64,000 bases of DNA from Cercophora sp. LCS_1 (lineage: Eukaryota; Ascomycota; Sordariomycetes; Sordariales; Lasiosphaeriaceae): the NCBI GenBank assembly GCA_036250225.1, contig JAPZLL010000009.1:372001-436000 (forward strand), written 5' to 3'. How positions within the stretch are numbered: position 1 is the first letter of the stretch; the number at the start of each line of letters is the position of its first letter. The notes below the pieces were generated by a model, which was not told where the DNA came from, did not search any database, and saw only the letters and a program-made list of their open reading frames with translations. The position numbers were made by a program, and so were the translations under genes. Positions 29,215 to 40,943 of this stretch are shown here, one piece after another.

Positions 29215-32200
29215 TTAAACCTGCCCATCTACCTTTCCAGAAGCCGCATACGCCTTGAAGCCTTTGTCCGGGCGGCGCAGGCCAAACCTGAAGCGCGAGG
29301 TCCTATCCATACGATTCAAGCTCGTGGTCGGCATCCTGAGCACCGTCTCCCGGTACATGGTCTGGGTGGTAAAGTCATACGAGCAACCGACGGCGCGCTG
29401 CATGCCGCCCTCGGAGCCACACAAAAAGATGCTCACAGGTGGCCGCTCTGCCTCAAACAGCGTCATCTCCATGTTGTATGTGTCGACCAGGGTGAAGACA
29501 CGCATCTGCCCCGGCGCCGGAGTCGCCCCCTTGGCCGCTTCCAACTTGGCGCGCACGACGGGGTCGGTGGTGGGGTCGAGGGGCACGCGCTCGCCGTGGT
29601 TGTTGACGTAGGAGCGGCTCAGGGGGCTTCCGTTGGTCGACCAGGAGAGACGGTTGAAGTTGCCGCCGAAAATGGCGCGCTCGACCGTGGGCGCGTTCAG
29701 GTACCCCTCAAAGCCAAACAGGGTGGCCTGCACGTCGGTCAGCTTGCCGCCGAGGCAGATGCGGACGAGCCGCGGCGTGGAGAGCCAGATCCAGACGTAG
29801 AGGCCGAGGAAGATAAGGCCGCCGAGAATATTGGCAAAGTTCACTACGCGGCCGACAGCAGCAGTGGCGAAGAGGGAGATGGCGGCGATGAAGAAACCGA
29901 ACTGGTACTCCATGGCGATGCTGGCGAACCAGCGACCCCAAGAGAAGTTGCGCGTGAAGGCGACATAGTAAAAGGACTTCCAGCGAATGTTGGCGCCGTG
30001 GGCCCCGTCAATGACGACCGTGTCGTCCTGGCAGATGGCGGCCACTTGACAGGTCGGCGCAATGTCCCAGAGTTGCGAGCCGTACGCGTCGGCCATGTCG
30101 TACCACTTTTGGGCCGGGGAGACGGGGAGGACGCAGATGTAGCGCTCCAGCAACCTGTCGGAGTCGTTGGCGAGAGAGAGGCGGGCAAAGGCCTGGAACT
30201 GGCTGTCGGTCCTGTCAATCCGCGGGCGGAGGTGCAGGAGACCCTGGAGCGCGTAGGACTGATCGCCGGGCAGGTGTTCACTGGTTTCGCGCGCATAGAG
30301 ACACTGGAGCAGTACGATGGCGAGTTCAAGCCGGCTCAGGCTGAGGGTACCGGCATAATGATCGATGAGCTGTCCCGACAACTTGGCGTCGTAGTAGCCT
30401 GGTATTGGCTTGGGAAATCCGTCCTTGGTGGTGCCGCCGTCGCCGCCGCCGTCTCCGTCGCCGTCGTTCCAGACGCGGCTTGCGAACTGGTTCTTGCTGA
30501 TCCGTAATGGCGGGTCGGGACTCTCACGGGTATAGACAATGATGTCATCGCCAGGGCTGAGCAGGACCTCTGGAAAGGTCCACATGCGGCTTCCCCACTG
30601 TCGAAGCAGAGTGTCTGTGTCGGTCGGAGTCTGGTCTGGCGATGACGCCCTCGCCTCTACGGGTGGGCCGATAGCAATCACCATCTTCTGGGCTCCTCGG
30701 AGGATGTCTGCAATGCGGTAGACGTCGTTCTCCAACTCGCTGGGGTCCTTCATACAGTGGGAGCCGATCCAGAAAGCCGGAAGCTTGGCAGCTCGGCAGG
30801 CTCGCTCGGCGATGCGGATCAAGGCCATCATGTCCTCGGGCGAGCGGTCGCTGAACTGCTTGGCCGAATAGGCCACAAACAGATAGTCCAGATTGGCCGA
30901 CTTGCCCTCGACGTGCTCCCAGTCTGCCACCTCTCGGACCGAGATACCGTGAAGCTCGTCTTGGTGGGGTTTCTTGAGAAAGCAGAGGTGGCGCGGCTTG
31001 AGCATGCGGTAGACTTGGTTGTTTGTGCCGAGGGAGAGCGGTTTGCGATCCTCGAGAGGATTGGCCCAGACCTTGGCATCGCCATGGAAGCGATAAGGAA
31101 CTCCAGCATAGTAGGAGCTGTTTTCGACCCTTTGGGTGGTGAACTCCCAGAAACACAAGGTCATGGCGATGGCTGCAGGCACAGTCCGCAGGAGCATGAT
31201 GACCCAATCCTCCCAGCTCTCCGGGTCGTTGCTGAAGTCGAGGACCCACGTTGCGATACGAGACTTGAGCGGGGACACGTTGCGGATGTAGGTGCGCCGC
31301 CACGTCGAGTTCGCCGGACCTTGGAAGATGTCATCCGTGCATTGGACAATCAGGTTGCGGAGATAGCCTTCGTTGTGGAGGAAGCGGTCGCTCAGAGGTT
31401 TCTCGCAAACGCGGCCGGCAAAGTCACGGTGACGGCGGTTGCTCCGATCTTCGTAGATCCATCCAGCCTTTTGGAAAAAGTTGACAAACGTCCAACGGAA
31501 CGAAGTGTGAGTCGTCAAGATGTGATTCCATGTCTTCAAGTTGGTTGGAAGCACCTTGACCGTCTTCCGGTACTATAACGACGCAGCCAAGTTAGCCGGG
31601 AACGCGCAGCATGTATGGCAAACGAGATGAAATAATCATTAGGTAGATGGGTCAAAATGGGGATAATTACATTCTCGCTGGCGATGTCGTATCCCCCGGG
31701 CTGATCCCCGCTGCGGAACTCAAACTGTTCGACATTCCGAAGCTGTCTGGATACCTGCCCGAGTCGAGAAGAGTGCCCTCATTAGCTTTGCGCTCACCAG
31801 CCGCAGCAACATCCTCGGAAAAGCTTTACCAGTACTCCTGCGCCCTCCTGGCCTTGCACGGCACTTCCGCTGTTCCAACTTTGAACGTGCTACTTTGTGT
31901 GTCAGTGCTGACCCAAGCAGCTGCTGTCTTGATGGGGCTTCTTACACCTTGCTGGGCCCACTGCGCTTGTTGCGGGACCTGGGGCGGGATGTTGGCCTGA
32001 TGCCCCATCGGTGGTCGTGCGGGCCACTGCGATGGCTGCGACATCTGTGGAGGCGAATGCTGCTGGTACCCTGTCGGTGCGGAGGGCAAGCCCGTCCTTG
32101 GGTCGATAGCACCACCATGCGCACCGTGGTGAATCCGGGTGGGGGCCTGTTGTTGTGGTAGACCTGTTTCCGGGTCAATGGCCCCGCCGTGCCGTTGGGA

Positions 32201-32268
32201 ATTATCCTATCAGCCGTCCAGGTTAGCAATCATCAAATCATAGTAGCAAAGAGACTCATGCTCACCAT
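29215..32268 (-). CDS. Degenerate HET-like membrane protein (921 aa)
   Basis: Five exons: 32268-32266 (only ATG), 32206-31946, 31889-31830, 31754-31671 and 31572-29215. All phases close. The N terminus is Gln/Pro-rich with HGGAIDPxTGLP twice (residues 7-18 and 31-42), then GDQPGGYDIASEN and KTVKVLPTN. The centre has a HET-like pattern: DYLFVAYSAKQF, PAFWIGSHCMKDPSELENDVYRIADILRGAQKMVIAIG, then RQWGSRMWTFPEVLL. These parallel the WxDxxCIxQ, A..VxxWLG and RxWxxQE positions of HET domains. Hydrophobic segments flank the HET part (WVIMLLRTVPAAIAMTLCF; two TMs around FGFFIAAISLFATAAV and LIFLGLYVWIWL). Homologs are sometimes mislabelled 3-hydroxyisobutyrate dehydrogenase; I see no Rossmann motif. 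Confidence 0.75.
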
Positions 32269-33297
32269 ATTGGAAGACAAGGCAGTGAGGGTTCGTGGGG
32301 TGGGCAAGAGTGCAGACAAGGGTTTCCTCTGATCCTCCGTCTCGTCGAGACGGACACACAGTATTTGTATACTGCGCAAGCCCCTGGAGCCCTGACAAGG
32401 CTCTGGGCTTGCACATTAGCAACGCTCCCGGCTCCAGCAAAGTCGGCGCGGACATGTTGTACCTCCGCTGGACGACTGCAAGGGGAAAGGGGGCGGACGG
32501 TCGCATTGTCGAAACCGCGAGGATAAGGCTTTGCATGCAGCCACTGTCACGGCCCCTTTCCACGAGGCTCTGGTTGTCCATCCAGCGGGGGTCCCAGCTG
32601 CGCAATTGGTGTGGTAACACCGCATGAAATGCGGGATGCCTAGGTCGCAATACTCAGGGGCTCGGACGGAAGGGTAGTTACGGTGCGTCCTAATTGGTGG
32701 CCTTGCGCTCAACAGGTACCTTACATGACACGCGGTTGCAAAATTAATCTCACTCGCAGCGTCCATTCAGCGCCATAAAAAGATGCGCCCGAGAACTAGG
32801 GGGGATATCCGAAACGGGAGATGTGCAGTCAGAGCGTGGATGGATTGACGCCATTTTCTTTGGCGTTTTGGTGTTTTGGTGTACACACACAAAGGCTTTT
32901 ATTATTGGTACCTCCAATGCTATGACAGAGCCTCAGTACCTCCAAGGGTGATATTGACGCCCAATCACGCCACCCCGCAACTCGAACTCGGAGGTATCCA
33001 GCCATCGCGCAAAGGCACTTGGGAAAACTTGCCCTGCAGCAGCCTTCAGCCGCACCACGCCCCCTGACAGCGCCGAGTCTAGATACATGACTTGTTGGCA
33101 GACAAGGAGAGCCTGCTCTGAGAATTTCACTTTCCCCTGAAGTGAACTGGGTGGGTCAGTCACCTAATTGCGCTCCGCCATTGCATTGCGGACGTCAGAC
33201 AAAACCAAGTCGCTTCTTCACAGTCACAGACAGTACCGCCGACATATCCTCCTCTCGGGTGTTTTATCATACGGTCCACAGCTGTATCGCCGTCGAC
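32269..33297. other. Divergent intergenic region
   Basis: 1.03 kb between two divergently read membrane-protein genes. The minus-strand frame at 32210-32650 belongs to the 5' UTR side of the 921-aa gene and is not supported as coding. Confidence 0.5.
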
Positions 33298-34767
33298 ATG
33301 TCGTGGACGCGTGTATTGAACGGCTACCAGACATTCAAGGACAGAGCCGTCGGTGCCGTCCTGCCGGGTGCCCCCCCTGGGCCACCACGTTTTCCCGTGA
33401 CGATTTGGGAGGTCAGAGACGGTAAAGAAATGGCGGCTCACCCCGATTTGACTGCATCTTTGCTGATAACATAGCTAGGGTCTTCTCCCGCCATATGCAC
33501 ACACTTGTCGGAGAACTTTCACCCAACGTTTCTCAAGGGAAGCGCCCGGATTCGCATCATCCTCGCGCCTGTGGACCATGTCTTGGAGCAATATTCGCAT
33601 GGCATCCTGGGATTGTGCGATGCACTTTCCATCCCACCCGACTTCCTTACTGAGCGGCTGCAAAATGTCTGCCACAGCTTCGGCACCCAGACCGATGAGC
33701 AGGGCTTTGCCGCCTGGTTCCACTACCTCTGCAAGATGATCCGCCGAGATATCAACCACGACTGGCAAAAATACGGCTTCTTTCTGCGTAAAGACTGCGA
33801 AGGGAATGTGGCGCTTGTCTGCTTCGGAGCATCTCCCGCCGTCAAAAATCGCCTCCAGAACTTCATCAATGCAGGCGCATGGACGGCTGTCGAGCACGAA
33901 CCGCTGGTTCTCTTCGACCTCGTCCTAGACGGCCTTTACACCGAGGTTGACACGACCGTCTGGGACTTGCTTGACGATATCAGCAGGCTAGAGAGAGTAA
34001 GTTGATCATGGCTTGCACAAGATCCAACGCATTGATGCTAATACAAACACTAGACGGTCCTCGTTGCTGCCGACGCCAAAGTTTCAAACTCGAAAGTCGG
34101 AGCGATCAACTTCTCCGAGCTGCACGACTGGGCCAAGAACTTGATCCACTTGGGTGAGGTGGTTGAATCTTGCCTTCTCACCGTCAAGGAAGCCATTTCT
34201 TACCTCGAGGACCGCGGCGAGGGCAACTCGGCAGTCTCAAGCCAGCTCCGGGAGCGCCTCAGGTACCGGCGCTCCCTCTTCAACTCGACGAAACTTCGCC
34301 TGGATAGCCTTTCCAAACGTGTCAACAACACAATCAATCTGGCCTTCAATCTAGTCACGCAGCAAGATTCCCGGTTGATGGTTCGGGACTCGACATCCAT
34401 GGCCATCATCTCGTTTGTGACAGTCATCTTTCTCCCCACCGCCGGCGTCGCCGCTGTCATCGGTAGTCAGCTCTTCGTCACGGAGAGGAGCGAGGAGAAC
34501 GGAGCCCTTACCGTCACTCCGAGCCCTCTATTTACCATATTGTGGTGGATAGCAGTACCACTAACGCTCTTGACCACTGGATTTGCCTTGTACTGCCGCT
34601 TGTCAGCCGTCCCACGCCGCTCAAAAGCACAGAGCGAAAAGTTCGAGGATGCAAAAGGTGCGAGACAAGGTTGGACGTCTTCGTCTAGCACCTTCGACAT
34701 GTACCCATCCCGAACTCTAGTCAATATGGAGGATGCGAGTGTAGAGGACAAACGACAGCCAGTTTGA
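33298..34767 (+). CDS. CorA-like two-TM membrane protein (451 aa)
   Basis: Three exons: 33298-33421, 33479-33996 and 34054-34767, with introns of 57 nt each. Splicing at TAGCTAG (3' end 33478), not the earlier ATAG, keeps the frame. The N-terminal ~240 residues are soluble (FHYLCKMIRRDINHDWQKYGFFLR). A helical linker (LRYRRSLFNSTKLRLDSLSKRVNN) leads to TM1 (~331-351, MAIISFVTVIFLPTAGVAAVIGS) and TM2 (~374-394, FTILWWIAVPLTLLTTGFAL). Long helix plus two C-terminal TMs is the CorA magnesium-channel architecture. The GMN pore motif is not present, so ion transport is uncertain; many such fungal proteins are divergent. It is read divergently from the 921-aa HET-like gene. Confidence 0.75.
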
Positions 34768-35732
34768 TTGAGGTGCAGGATCGATCGAGTGCTGGGAAAG
34801 CTACAAATGCTGGGCACCGGCTTCCAAGGTCCGATAACGATTACTGTTCCCTCAGCTTAGCACAAATTCTCCATTTTCGTGTCCCTTTTGCAGAGTAACT
34901 GTGTCCGCGCAGCATTCGTAACTGGTTACTCCCGTCATGGGAATTGGAAGGCATCCCGTCAGGTTCACTGACCGGAGGCCTCTGAACCCCTTTCTTTCTG
35001 ACATATCGCGCATTACCACTACACAAAAAAGCACCGAACGCTCAATTGCTCTAACGGGCGGTAATTGCTGTTTATCTCACGGGGATTCATATTCGCTTAG
35101 TCGCCCAGTCCCTCGGTCCCTTCGTGCTTCTGGTCACACGCTAGGTCCGTGTCTATGTCTACATAGGATCGTAACAGTCATGCGCTAACCTGCTTTAGGC
35201 TAGCATATTGAGTATCAAGCTTATTTACACAACGGCAGATTACATTAGGTATGGAGCTTTCGTTTTTATTATGACTGTCCTGCTCAATCTCGGTCAGTGG
35301 TTACCAGTGCAATGTGAGCGTTGAGGAGCTGGACAAAGTAAACTTGAAGGAATCCAACCGGCCCGTAAAAAAAGACAACATCGGCCAGTGACACTCATAT
35401 AACGTTTGTAACAAAGTTCACACACACTTGGTTAAATAAAGCTCCACTTTGTGGGACGAGGGTGGAGAGAGAATATGAGTTACAACTTCAGAATGCCATC
35501 TCATTGTCTTGTTCATGATCAGACAGGGCCAAAGCGGTATCTGCCGTCAAAGCAACAATTGATAACATATCAACGTATGATGTACGGCGTCGATGTATGG
35601 TGCTATAATAACTTGTATCGAATAAAGCACAGATCAAGTCAAGATTTTCGCTCGTAAATGACGTCCTTGGATGCTCGACACTCGGCATTGACGCTCGACG
35701 TCGCTCAGAGCCAACCGAATCAAAGCCACCCC
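34768..35732. other. Intergenic, no supported gene
   Basis: 965 bp, moderately AT-rich toward 35200-35650, between convergent genes. No coding frame with recognisable content. Confidence 0.5.
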
Positions 35733-37002
35733 CTAGACATACTCGTAGCAGAGAAGCGGTCCACCGATATCCATAACATCAGCAATAGTAGCGCTCGGAA
35801 TCACCCCCAACATGTCCAGAATATGGCTGAGCGTGGTGGTATTCCCCGGATCACCCTGCGGAAGGGGCGAACCTGGGGGCGGGATCAGCAGCTCCACGGG
35901 AGGGATCTTGTCGGACTCGGGAAAGAAGAGCGGCAACGTCGGCGGATCCGACCCTGGCACCGGCGAGCCAAACGGACCGGGCGTGTTCTCTCCAGAGATA
36001 TCACTCAGCCTTGCGGGGAGATCGAGCGCCTGCCAGTCCCAGAACAGCTTATCGAGCCAGGTGTGGTGCAGATAAAAGAGCGGGTCGCCAGGGGAGGCGA
36101 TGGGATCTGTCATCTTACCACCGACACCGGCGTGCCCTCCGAGGTGCGGGGCGGCCTCGAGGCACGGCCAGAACTTGAGGTACGTCGGTTTTGCCATGCA
36201 CTCGTCCACATAGGCCTGGCTGCTCATCGAGCTGATCGTCTCGTTGACGAAGCGGTAGATGCAGTGGGGGGTTCCTTTGTGGTAGCCCGGACCGAGGTTG
36301 TTGAGGTAGTTTGCGAAGGGTCCGTCTTGAATGCAACCCATAACGCCCGTACCATTTCCGGTCGGACCCGTTCCGTTGCCGCCGAAGCCAGTCACTGGGT
36401 CTAGAACAACGGATTGCAAAAAGTTGCCGGCGTCTCGGGGCTCGTCCCAGTATCTAGCAAGAGTCAGCTCATTATTACTTATACACACACACATAGAGAG
36501 AGAGAGAGGGAGAGGGAGAGAGGGAGAGAACTTACGGTTGCGCCCCTTTGTATCCGCACTCTTCCCGCATCGCCTTCTCATGCGCATGCATGTGCAGCCG
36601 GTGATAGGGCAAAAAGGCACCAACGTTGTGTGTGATGGCGGCCGGGATCTGGTGGATCGACTGCAGCTCCTCGAACCGATTGTTTGCAAAAGGGAGCCCC
36701 AGCGTCGCCGGCTTGCCCATAAGGCAAAGCTCAGCGCTGATGTAGTCCGCCTTTTCCTTCTTCTTGAGGGTGTGCCACGCTTTCCGCTTGAGCTTTTTAC
36801 CCTTGGCGCATTTGGCTACAGGGCGGGCGGCTTCCGCAGCAACCTCATCCTGACGGGGGGCCACTTGAGCTGGTGCATGTGGGGCCGGGACTAGAGCTGG
36901 AGCTGGAGCTGGGATCGGGGAGCGGCGAATGTGATGGGCCGATACGGAGGCTGCGCTGGCCGAAAGGGCGGCCAGTGAAAGGATTGTGGATTGGAAGAGC
37001 AT
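35733..37002 (-). CDS. Secreted tyrosinase (type-3 copper oxidase, 395 aa)
   Basis: Two exons, 37002-36536 and 36453-35733, with an 82-nt intron containing AC and GA microsatellites. The ATG at 37002 is the first true ATG; the frame extending to 37020 starts TTG. Residues 1-~22 are a signal peptide (MLFQSTILSLAALSASAASVSA). A Pro/Ala-rich segment follows. CuA ligands lie in IPAAITHN…FLPYHRLHMHAHE and CuB ligands in HLGGHAGVGG and DPLFYLHHTWLDKLFWDWQ. YWDEPRDAG is the usual spacer after CuA. Tyrosinases oxidise mono- and diphenols to quinones (melanin and phenolic turnover). No C-terminal TM or KDEL is seen, so it is probably secreted. Confidence 0.92.
36481..36530. repeat. AC and GA microsatellites inside tyrosinase intron
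   Basis: (AC)n near 36483-36493, then (AG)n/GGGAGA-rich run to 36530, immediately next to the 5' splice site at 36535. Confidence 0.85.
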
Positions 37003-38860
37003 CGTGATGATGACTCTCAATGAGCGTGGGCTGACGGGAAAGGAAATGAGATGGGTGAAGTCGGAATGAAGAACTCCCTTTTCTTGAGCTAGGTTCTTCC
37101 CATGGCTTTTGTAGTTGACGGGGCCAGATTACTGCGCGTAGCTTACCTATTGTTGGTCGCTGGCATCTGGGGTCGTCGGGAGGTGGAAATTACACAGGAG
37201 TTTTGACTCCCCCTCTTTCCCCGACAGACTTACCCCTACAGAGATACGTGGGCTTGGGGCTGACTTCCTGTTTCATCCATCATTTGACTTGCTCGCAGAA
37301 ATATTGCATCCCTCGGATCTGGAGTTCGGCATGTCTGGGCAGTCTTCAAATGCTTGGTCGCGAGTATTCCTCCATGAGACATGAGATCGAGCTTCCTTCA
37401 AGCTGCCCGAGAGCCATGCGTTGCCTCCCTGGGGGTGTGCAGAGCCTGGCCCATGCGGCAATCGTATTACAATATCGAGTCCTTGCATCCTATAACTGAA
37501 GCGCTCGAATCAACGATGGGTCACAGTATTTTAGGTACCGTCAATACTACTTTCCGCGGTCAAAGTGTGTGACACTGTTCAGTCGCTTTGACGTTTTCGA
37601 CAAGGGCCAGGAGCTGGGGCGGGGATGCGGGATGCGGAACGATATGCATGATCCTTGCAGGTTGGAAGGCCAGAACCAGGTTGCCCGAAGAGTGTTGAAT
37701 ATTCTCCTACCCCCACGTTGGTGCATGAGTATGCAGCCAATACAACTCATTTTTAGGTCGGCGTGGATCACCGGCCAAGTATTCACAGCACGACTCTTCA
37801 CCTCCCACCTGAAGACCTCTGCTAAGTGTGAGGATGCAAACGAAAATATCGTCGGTAATTACTTGCTGTCTACCATGATGGGATTAGAATCATCTAGAGG
37901 TGCTGGAAGAGACGAGCGAACACATCTGCGATCGAACAAGATAACCAATCGGCCATCATGTATTCCAAGCACCTTGCGATAATGCCATTGGTGGACATCA
38001 AGCAGGCTTTATCCATGTCCAGCTCGGGCTCAACAGGCATGGATGGCTGCACTTTGGGGTCGACTAATGCGGGACAACGGGGTGAGGGTAATTATTGAAT
38101 GCTCCCTTGGGACGAGAGGTTTCATCCATATTTCAGGAATATTGCTTTCACAGGAAGGCTCCAAGGCCCGCCCTGGCCACCCTTATCCTGCACAAGTTGC
38201 ATGCAGTCTGGCATTGCCCCAGTCGGAGCTTTCCCCGGGTGAAGTAATTAACTTGAAGTTTACTTTACTCAAGCATGACTGTTGTGACTGCGCTCGGTGG
38301 CATTTCCCTCATTCCATGCCACTTTTCTGTTTACTTCAAGCCTAAGTTTCAGCCTGCTTCCTAGCAAAGGCGAGCCCAGGCTGTTCGTAACCACCATGTG
38401 AACACTGGGGGCTTTGATTGGCAGAACTCTCCTACCTCGAAGTCCGACAAAAGTCTCCTATTTCATCGCATGAGCAATCTTTTCTTTGGTTGCATACAGG
38501 CACTCTTATGCATCAGGATTGTACATGTGCTGGAATAAGCACGTTGCAGTCAGATAGGCTGAAGTCCGACGGCAGGTGCATGGATGTCGACTTCAAAGTA
38601 GTTCTCCGGACTGATGTAATTAGGTAGCCTGGCCTAGCATGTATTTTCATGAGCGCGTCGATGGGCCCGTCTTCGATTCCATGACCTTCGATCAGGAAGT
38701 TTCCAAGGACTTGCGTGCCATATGAGCCTATACCCACCACAACATGATCGATTGCAAAGAGTTCCTCTAATGAGATGGGCTGCCCCGCCACATCACATAG
38801 AATCTTCCAGCCTCGGTTCGCAAGGATCATGTTTCGATATAAAGAAGTTTCCTGAAGCGT
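37003..38860. other. Intergenic, no supported gene
   Basis: 1.86 kb. Frames of up to 137 codons occur (37569-37982 +, 38513-38830 -). The latter reads DHVVVGIGSYGTQVLGNF and may be part of the HET relic that follows, but I cannot confirm it. Confidence 0.4.
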
Positions 38861-39425
38861 CTAAACGCCCAAAAACCAGCCCGATGGCTCGAAGTAATAA
38901 TGTGGGCGTTGCTTTCTCACTCGTCTACTCCATCTGTCAAGTGCATCACCCAACCCGGGAAGTCTTTGCCTCCATTTCAGATATCCAACGATTGGCGGAG
39001 AGCGACGAGCCAGACTGAGAGGCAGGTTGCAAGCATTCGTTGCAACCTCTGATATCCGACTGGTGTCGGTCATGCCAGGCTGACTGGTTAACTTCAGGAA
39101 CTCCACACTCAAACACGCGATAGCGCAGTTCTCGGCAACCCAGTCGTGAATGTAGTTCAACCACGCTATGCAACCCGTGGCATTTTGAAAAGTGGCAGCC
39201 TGTCTCCCAATCTCGTCGTTGGTAATCGCCGTATACTCTGTATTCCCCAGTTCTTGAGAAATGCAAAACAGATCCAACCATACGTATTCGGTGGTGGATC
39301 GACTTGCTAAAATGGCCCGTGAAACGATGACCGCACCCTTTACTTGCCTTTCTAACGGTGACTTCAATTGCCGGTGTTGATGGAGGTTGTGTTGTGGAAA
39401 GACAGCCGGTCAGTCTGGCTGTCAA
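38861..39425 (-). pseudogene. HET-domain relic
   Basis: A minus-strand frame without a usable ATG reads TTEYVWLDLFCISQELGNTEY … EIGRQAATFQNATGCIAWLNYIHDW. This is the central WxDxxCIxQ … A..F..A..V..WL block of HET domains. The upstream YxALSYxWG strand and the downstream RxWxxQE block are not found in any frame. The flanking 600 bp toward 40000 hold only broken frames. I infer a decayed HET gene of which about 170 codons remain readable. Confidence 0.6.
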
Positions 39426-40943
39426 GTGGAGTTAACCGTTGGAGGCCAACTGTGGAGGCAGGTGCTGGGGTTACGGCTATGTATGGTGTTTTGGGGGATG
39501 GGTGCACCCCCAGCAATGCCCGTTTTCAAGCGTATGCCTCTATTCAGAGTCTCCACTCCAGGTAAAGCCTCGACTCCAGCCAAGGCTTCCTGGCTGTATG
39601 AAACGCGACAAAGGGGCAGGCACTGGTCTTATCAAAAACAGAGGCATGGCCCACTTCGCCGGGGTCGAGATTTATGCCCAGAGGCAGGGCGGCAGTGTTA
39701 TGGTTTACCTACCTGTTGGAAGGGGCCGGCGGGTCCCGCGTAGCTGACGGATGTCCGACAGGCCTGGGTCAACAGCTCTGGCGGCGAAGCTGATGCTACC
39801 CGCGGTTCGCCCACTATCTACTGGCCTGGGATCTTGCCAACATTGAATGGTTGATTTGGAACATAGAAACAGCGCTCTGAGTTCCAAAAGTATACCTCGC
39901 TGGGTGGTGGGATTGAGAGGGTGGCGGTGCCGCGCATTGTGGAGTTCTTACGCACACAAGGATGCCCAGCGTGCAGATCAAGGCGATGGAAGTGGACGGC
40001 CATCCGTGTTGCTTCCTTTCTGTCCTTAAGTCGTATCGCAGATACTTCGAGCTTGTAGTTACCATAAGAAGAAAAAGAAAAACAAATTGGGCGGGGGGAG
40101 GGCGCTTCTTGAAGCGGGGGTTAGACCGTTGAGAATTGCCCTCTCACGTGCCTCTCACTTTGTCGCAAAGATCCAGGCCCAAGGTCCTTGGTCGAGTCAT
40201 GCGAAAGTGTGAACTAGCAGTTGAGTCACTCGAGCCAATGATATCTCGCCGCCCGAGAAAAAACTTGGACGTAGGTCTCACCAATAACCCTTACGTAGTG
40301 GGGTGCTATTCCAATGCATTGGTTGACACAGTGGCCCCACGCCCGGTCCTCGCAACGCCGTATTTCTTTTTTCCGTCCCTGAGATCCGGGACATCCGGCG
40401 TGCTACAGACAGGCGATTCCAAGCGATGAGAACACATGTGAAATGTGACACTGTGTATCTGAGATGTGAATACATCAAGAGGACTTGGTGGCGGCCGAGC
40501 GAGTCGCATACGGTGAGGTAGTGGGCGAGTAGCAGTGTCGGTCAGCCTCATAGGGTACGGCGCACAGCAGCTGCAATGCTGAGGCAGCCAACTCTCGGCT
40601 TTCACATGCAAACGCGTCAGCATCAGCTGATGCATTGCCGTTTGCGGCTCCTGGCCTCACCGAGATCATGATTACCGGCCGAGCTCCGCAGATTGTATGC
40701 AGACTGTCGGAAAAAGGTGAATAATTGAAGGCAACCGTAGAGCTTTTCGCAGTGCCCGACATGTGGACGTGGAAGGACTTGTTGTGTTCCGTCACCGTGG
40801 ATTAGTACCGCCTTTTGTTTCCCCGTCTGTCCCTTCAGACTTCAACAACATGAAGCAAGCCGCCATCCCCTCCGCACCTTTAACTATGTCCGCTGCATAC
40901 ACGCTCAGCTGAAACATCTTTTTTTTCCTGGGGTCTTTAAAGC
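39426..40943. other. Intergenic, no supported gene
   Basis: 1.5 kb of overlapping short frames; probably decayed 5' half of the HET relic plus the promoter of the lipase-fold gene. A pyrimidine-rich CTTTTTTTTCCTGGGG stretch lies just upstream of the ATG at 40944. Confidence 0.45.

Noticed and set aside
29596..31578. Two long plus-strand frames (303 and 273 codons)
   Set aside because: Both are antisense to the large exon of the HET-like membrane protein, are rich in Gly/Glu/Val runs typical of GC-rich antisense frames, and show no domain.
35658..36894. Plus-strand frames of 248 and 187 codons
   Set aside because: They are shadows of the tyrosinase exons, whose copper-binding motifs are unambiguous.
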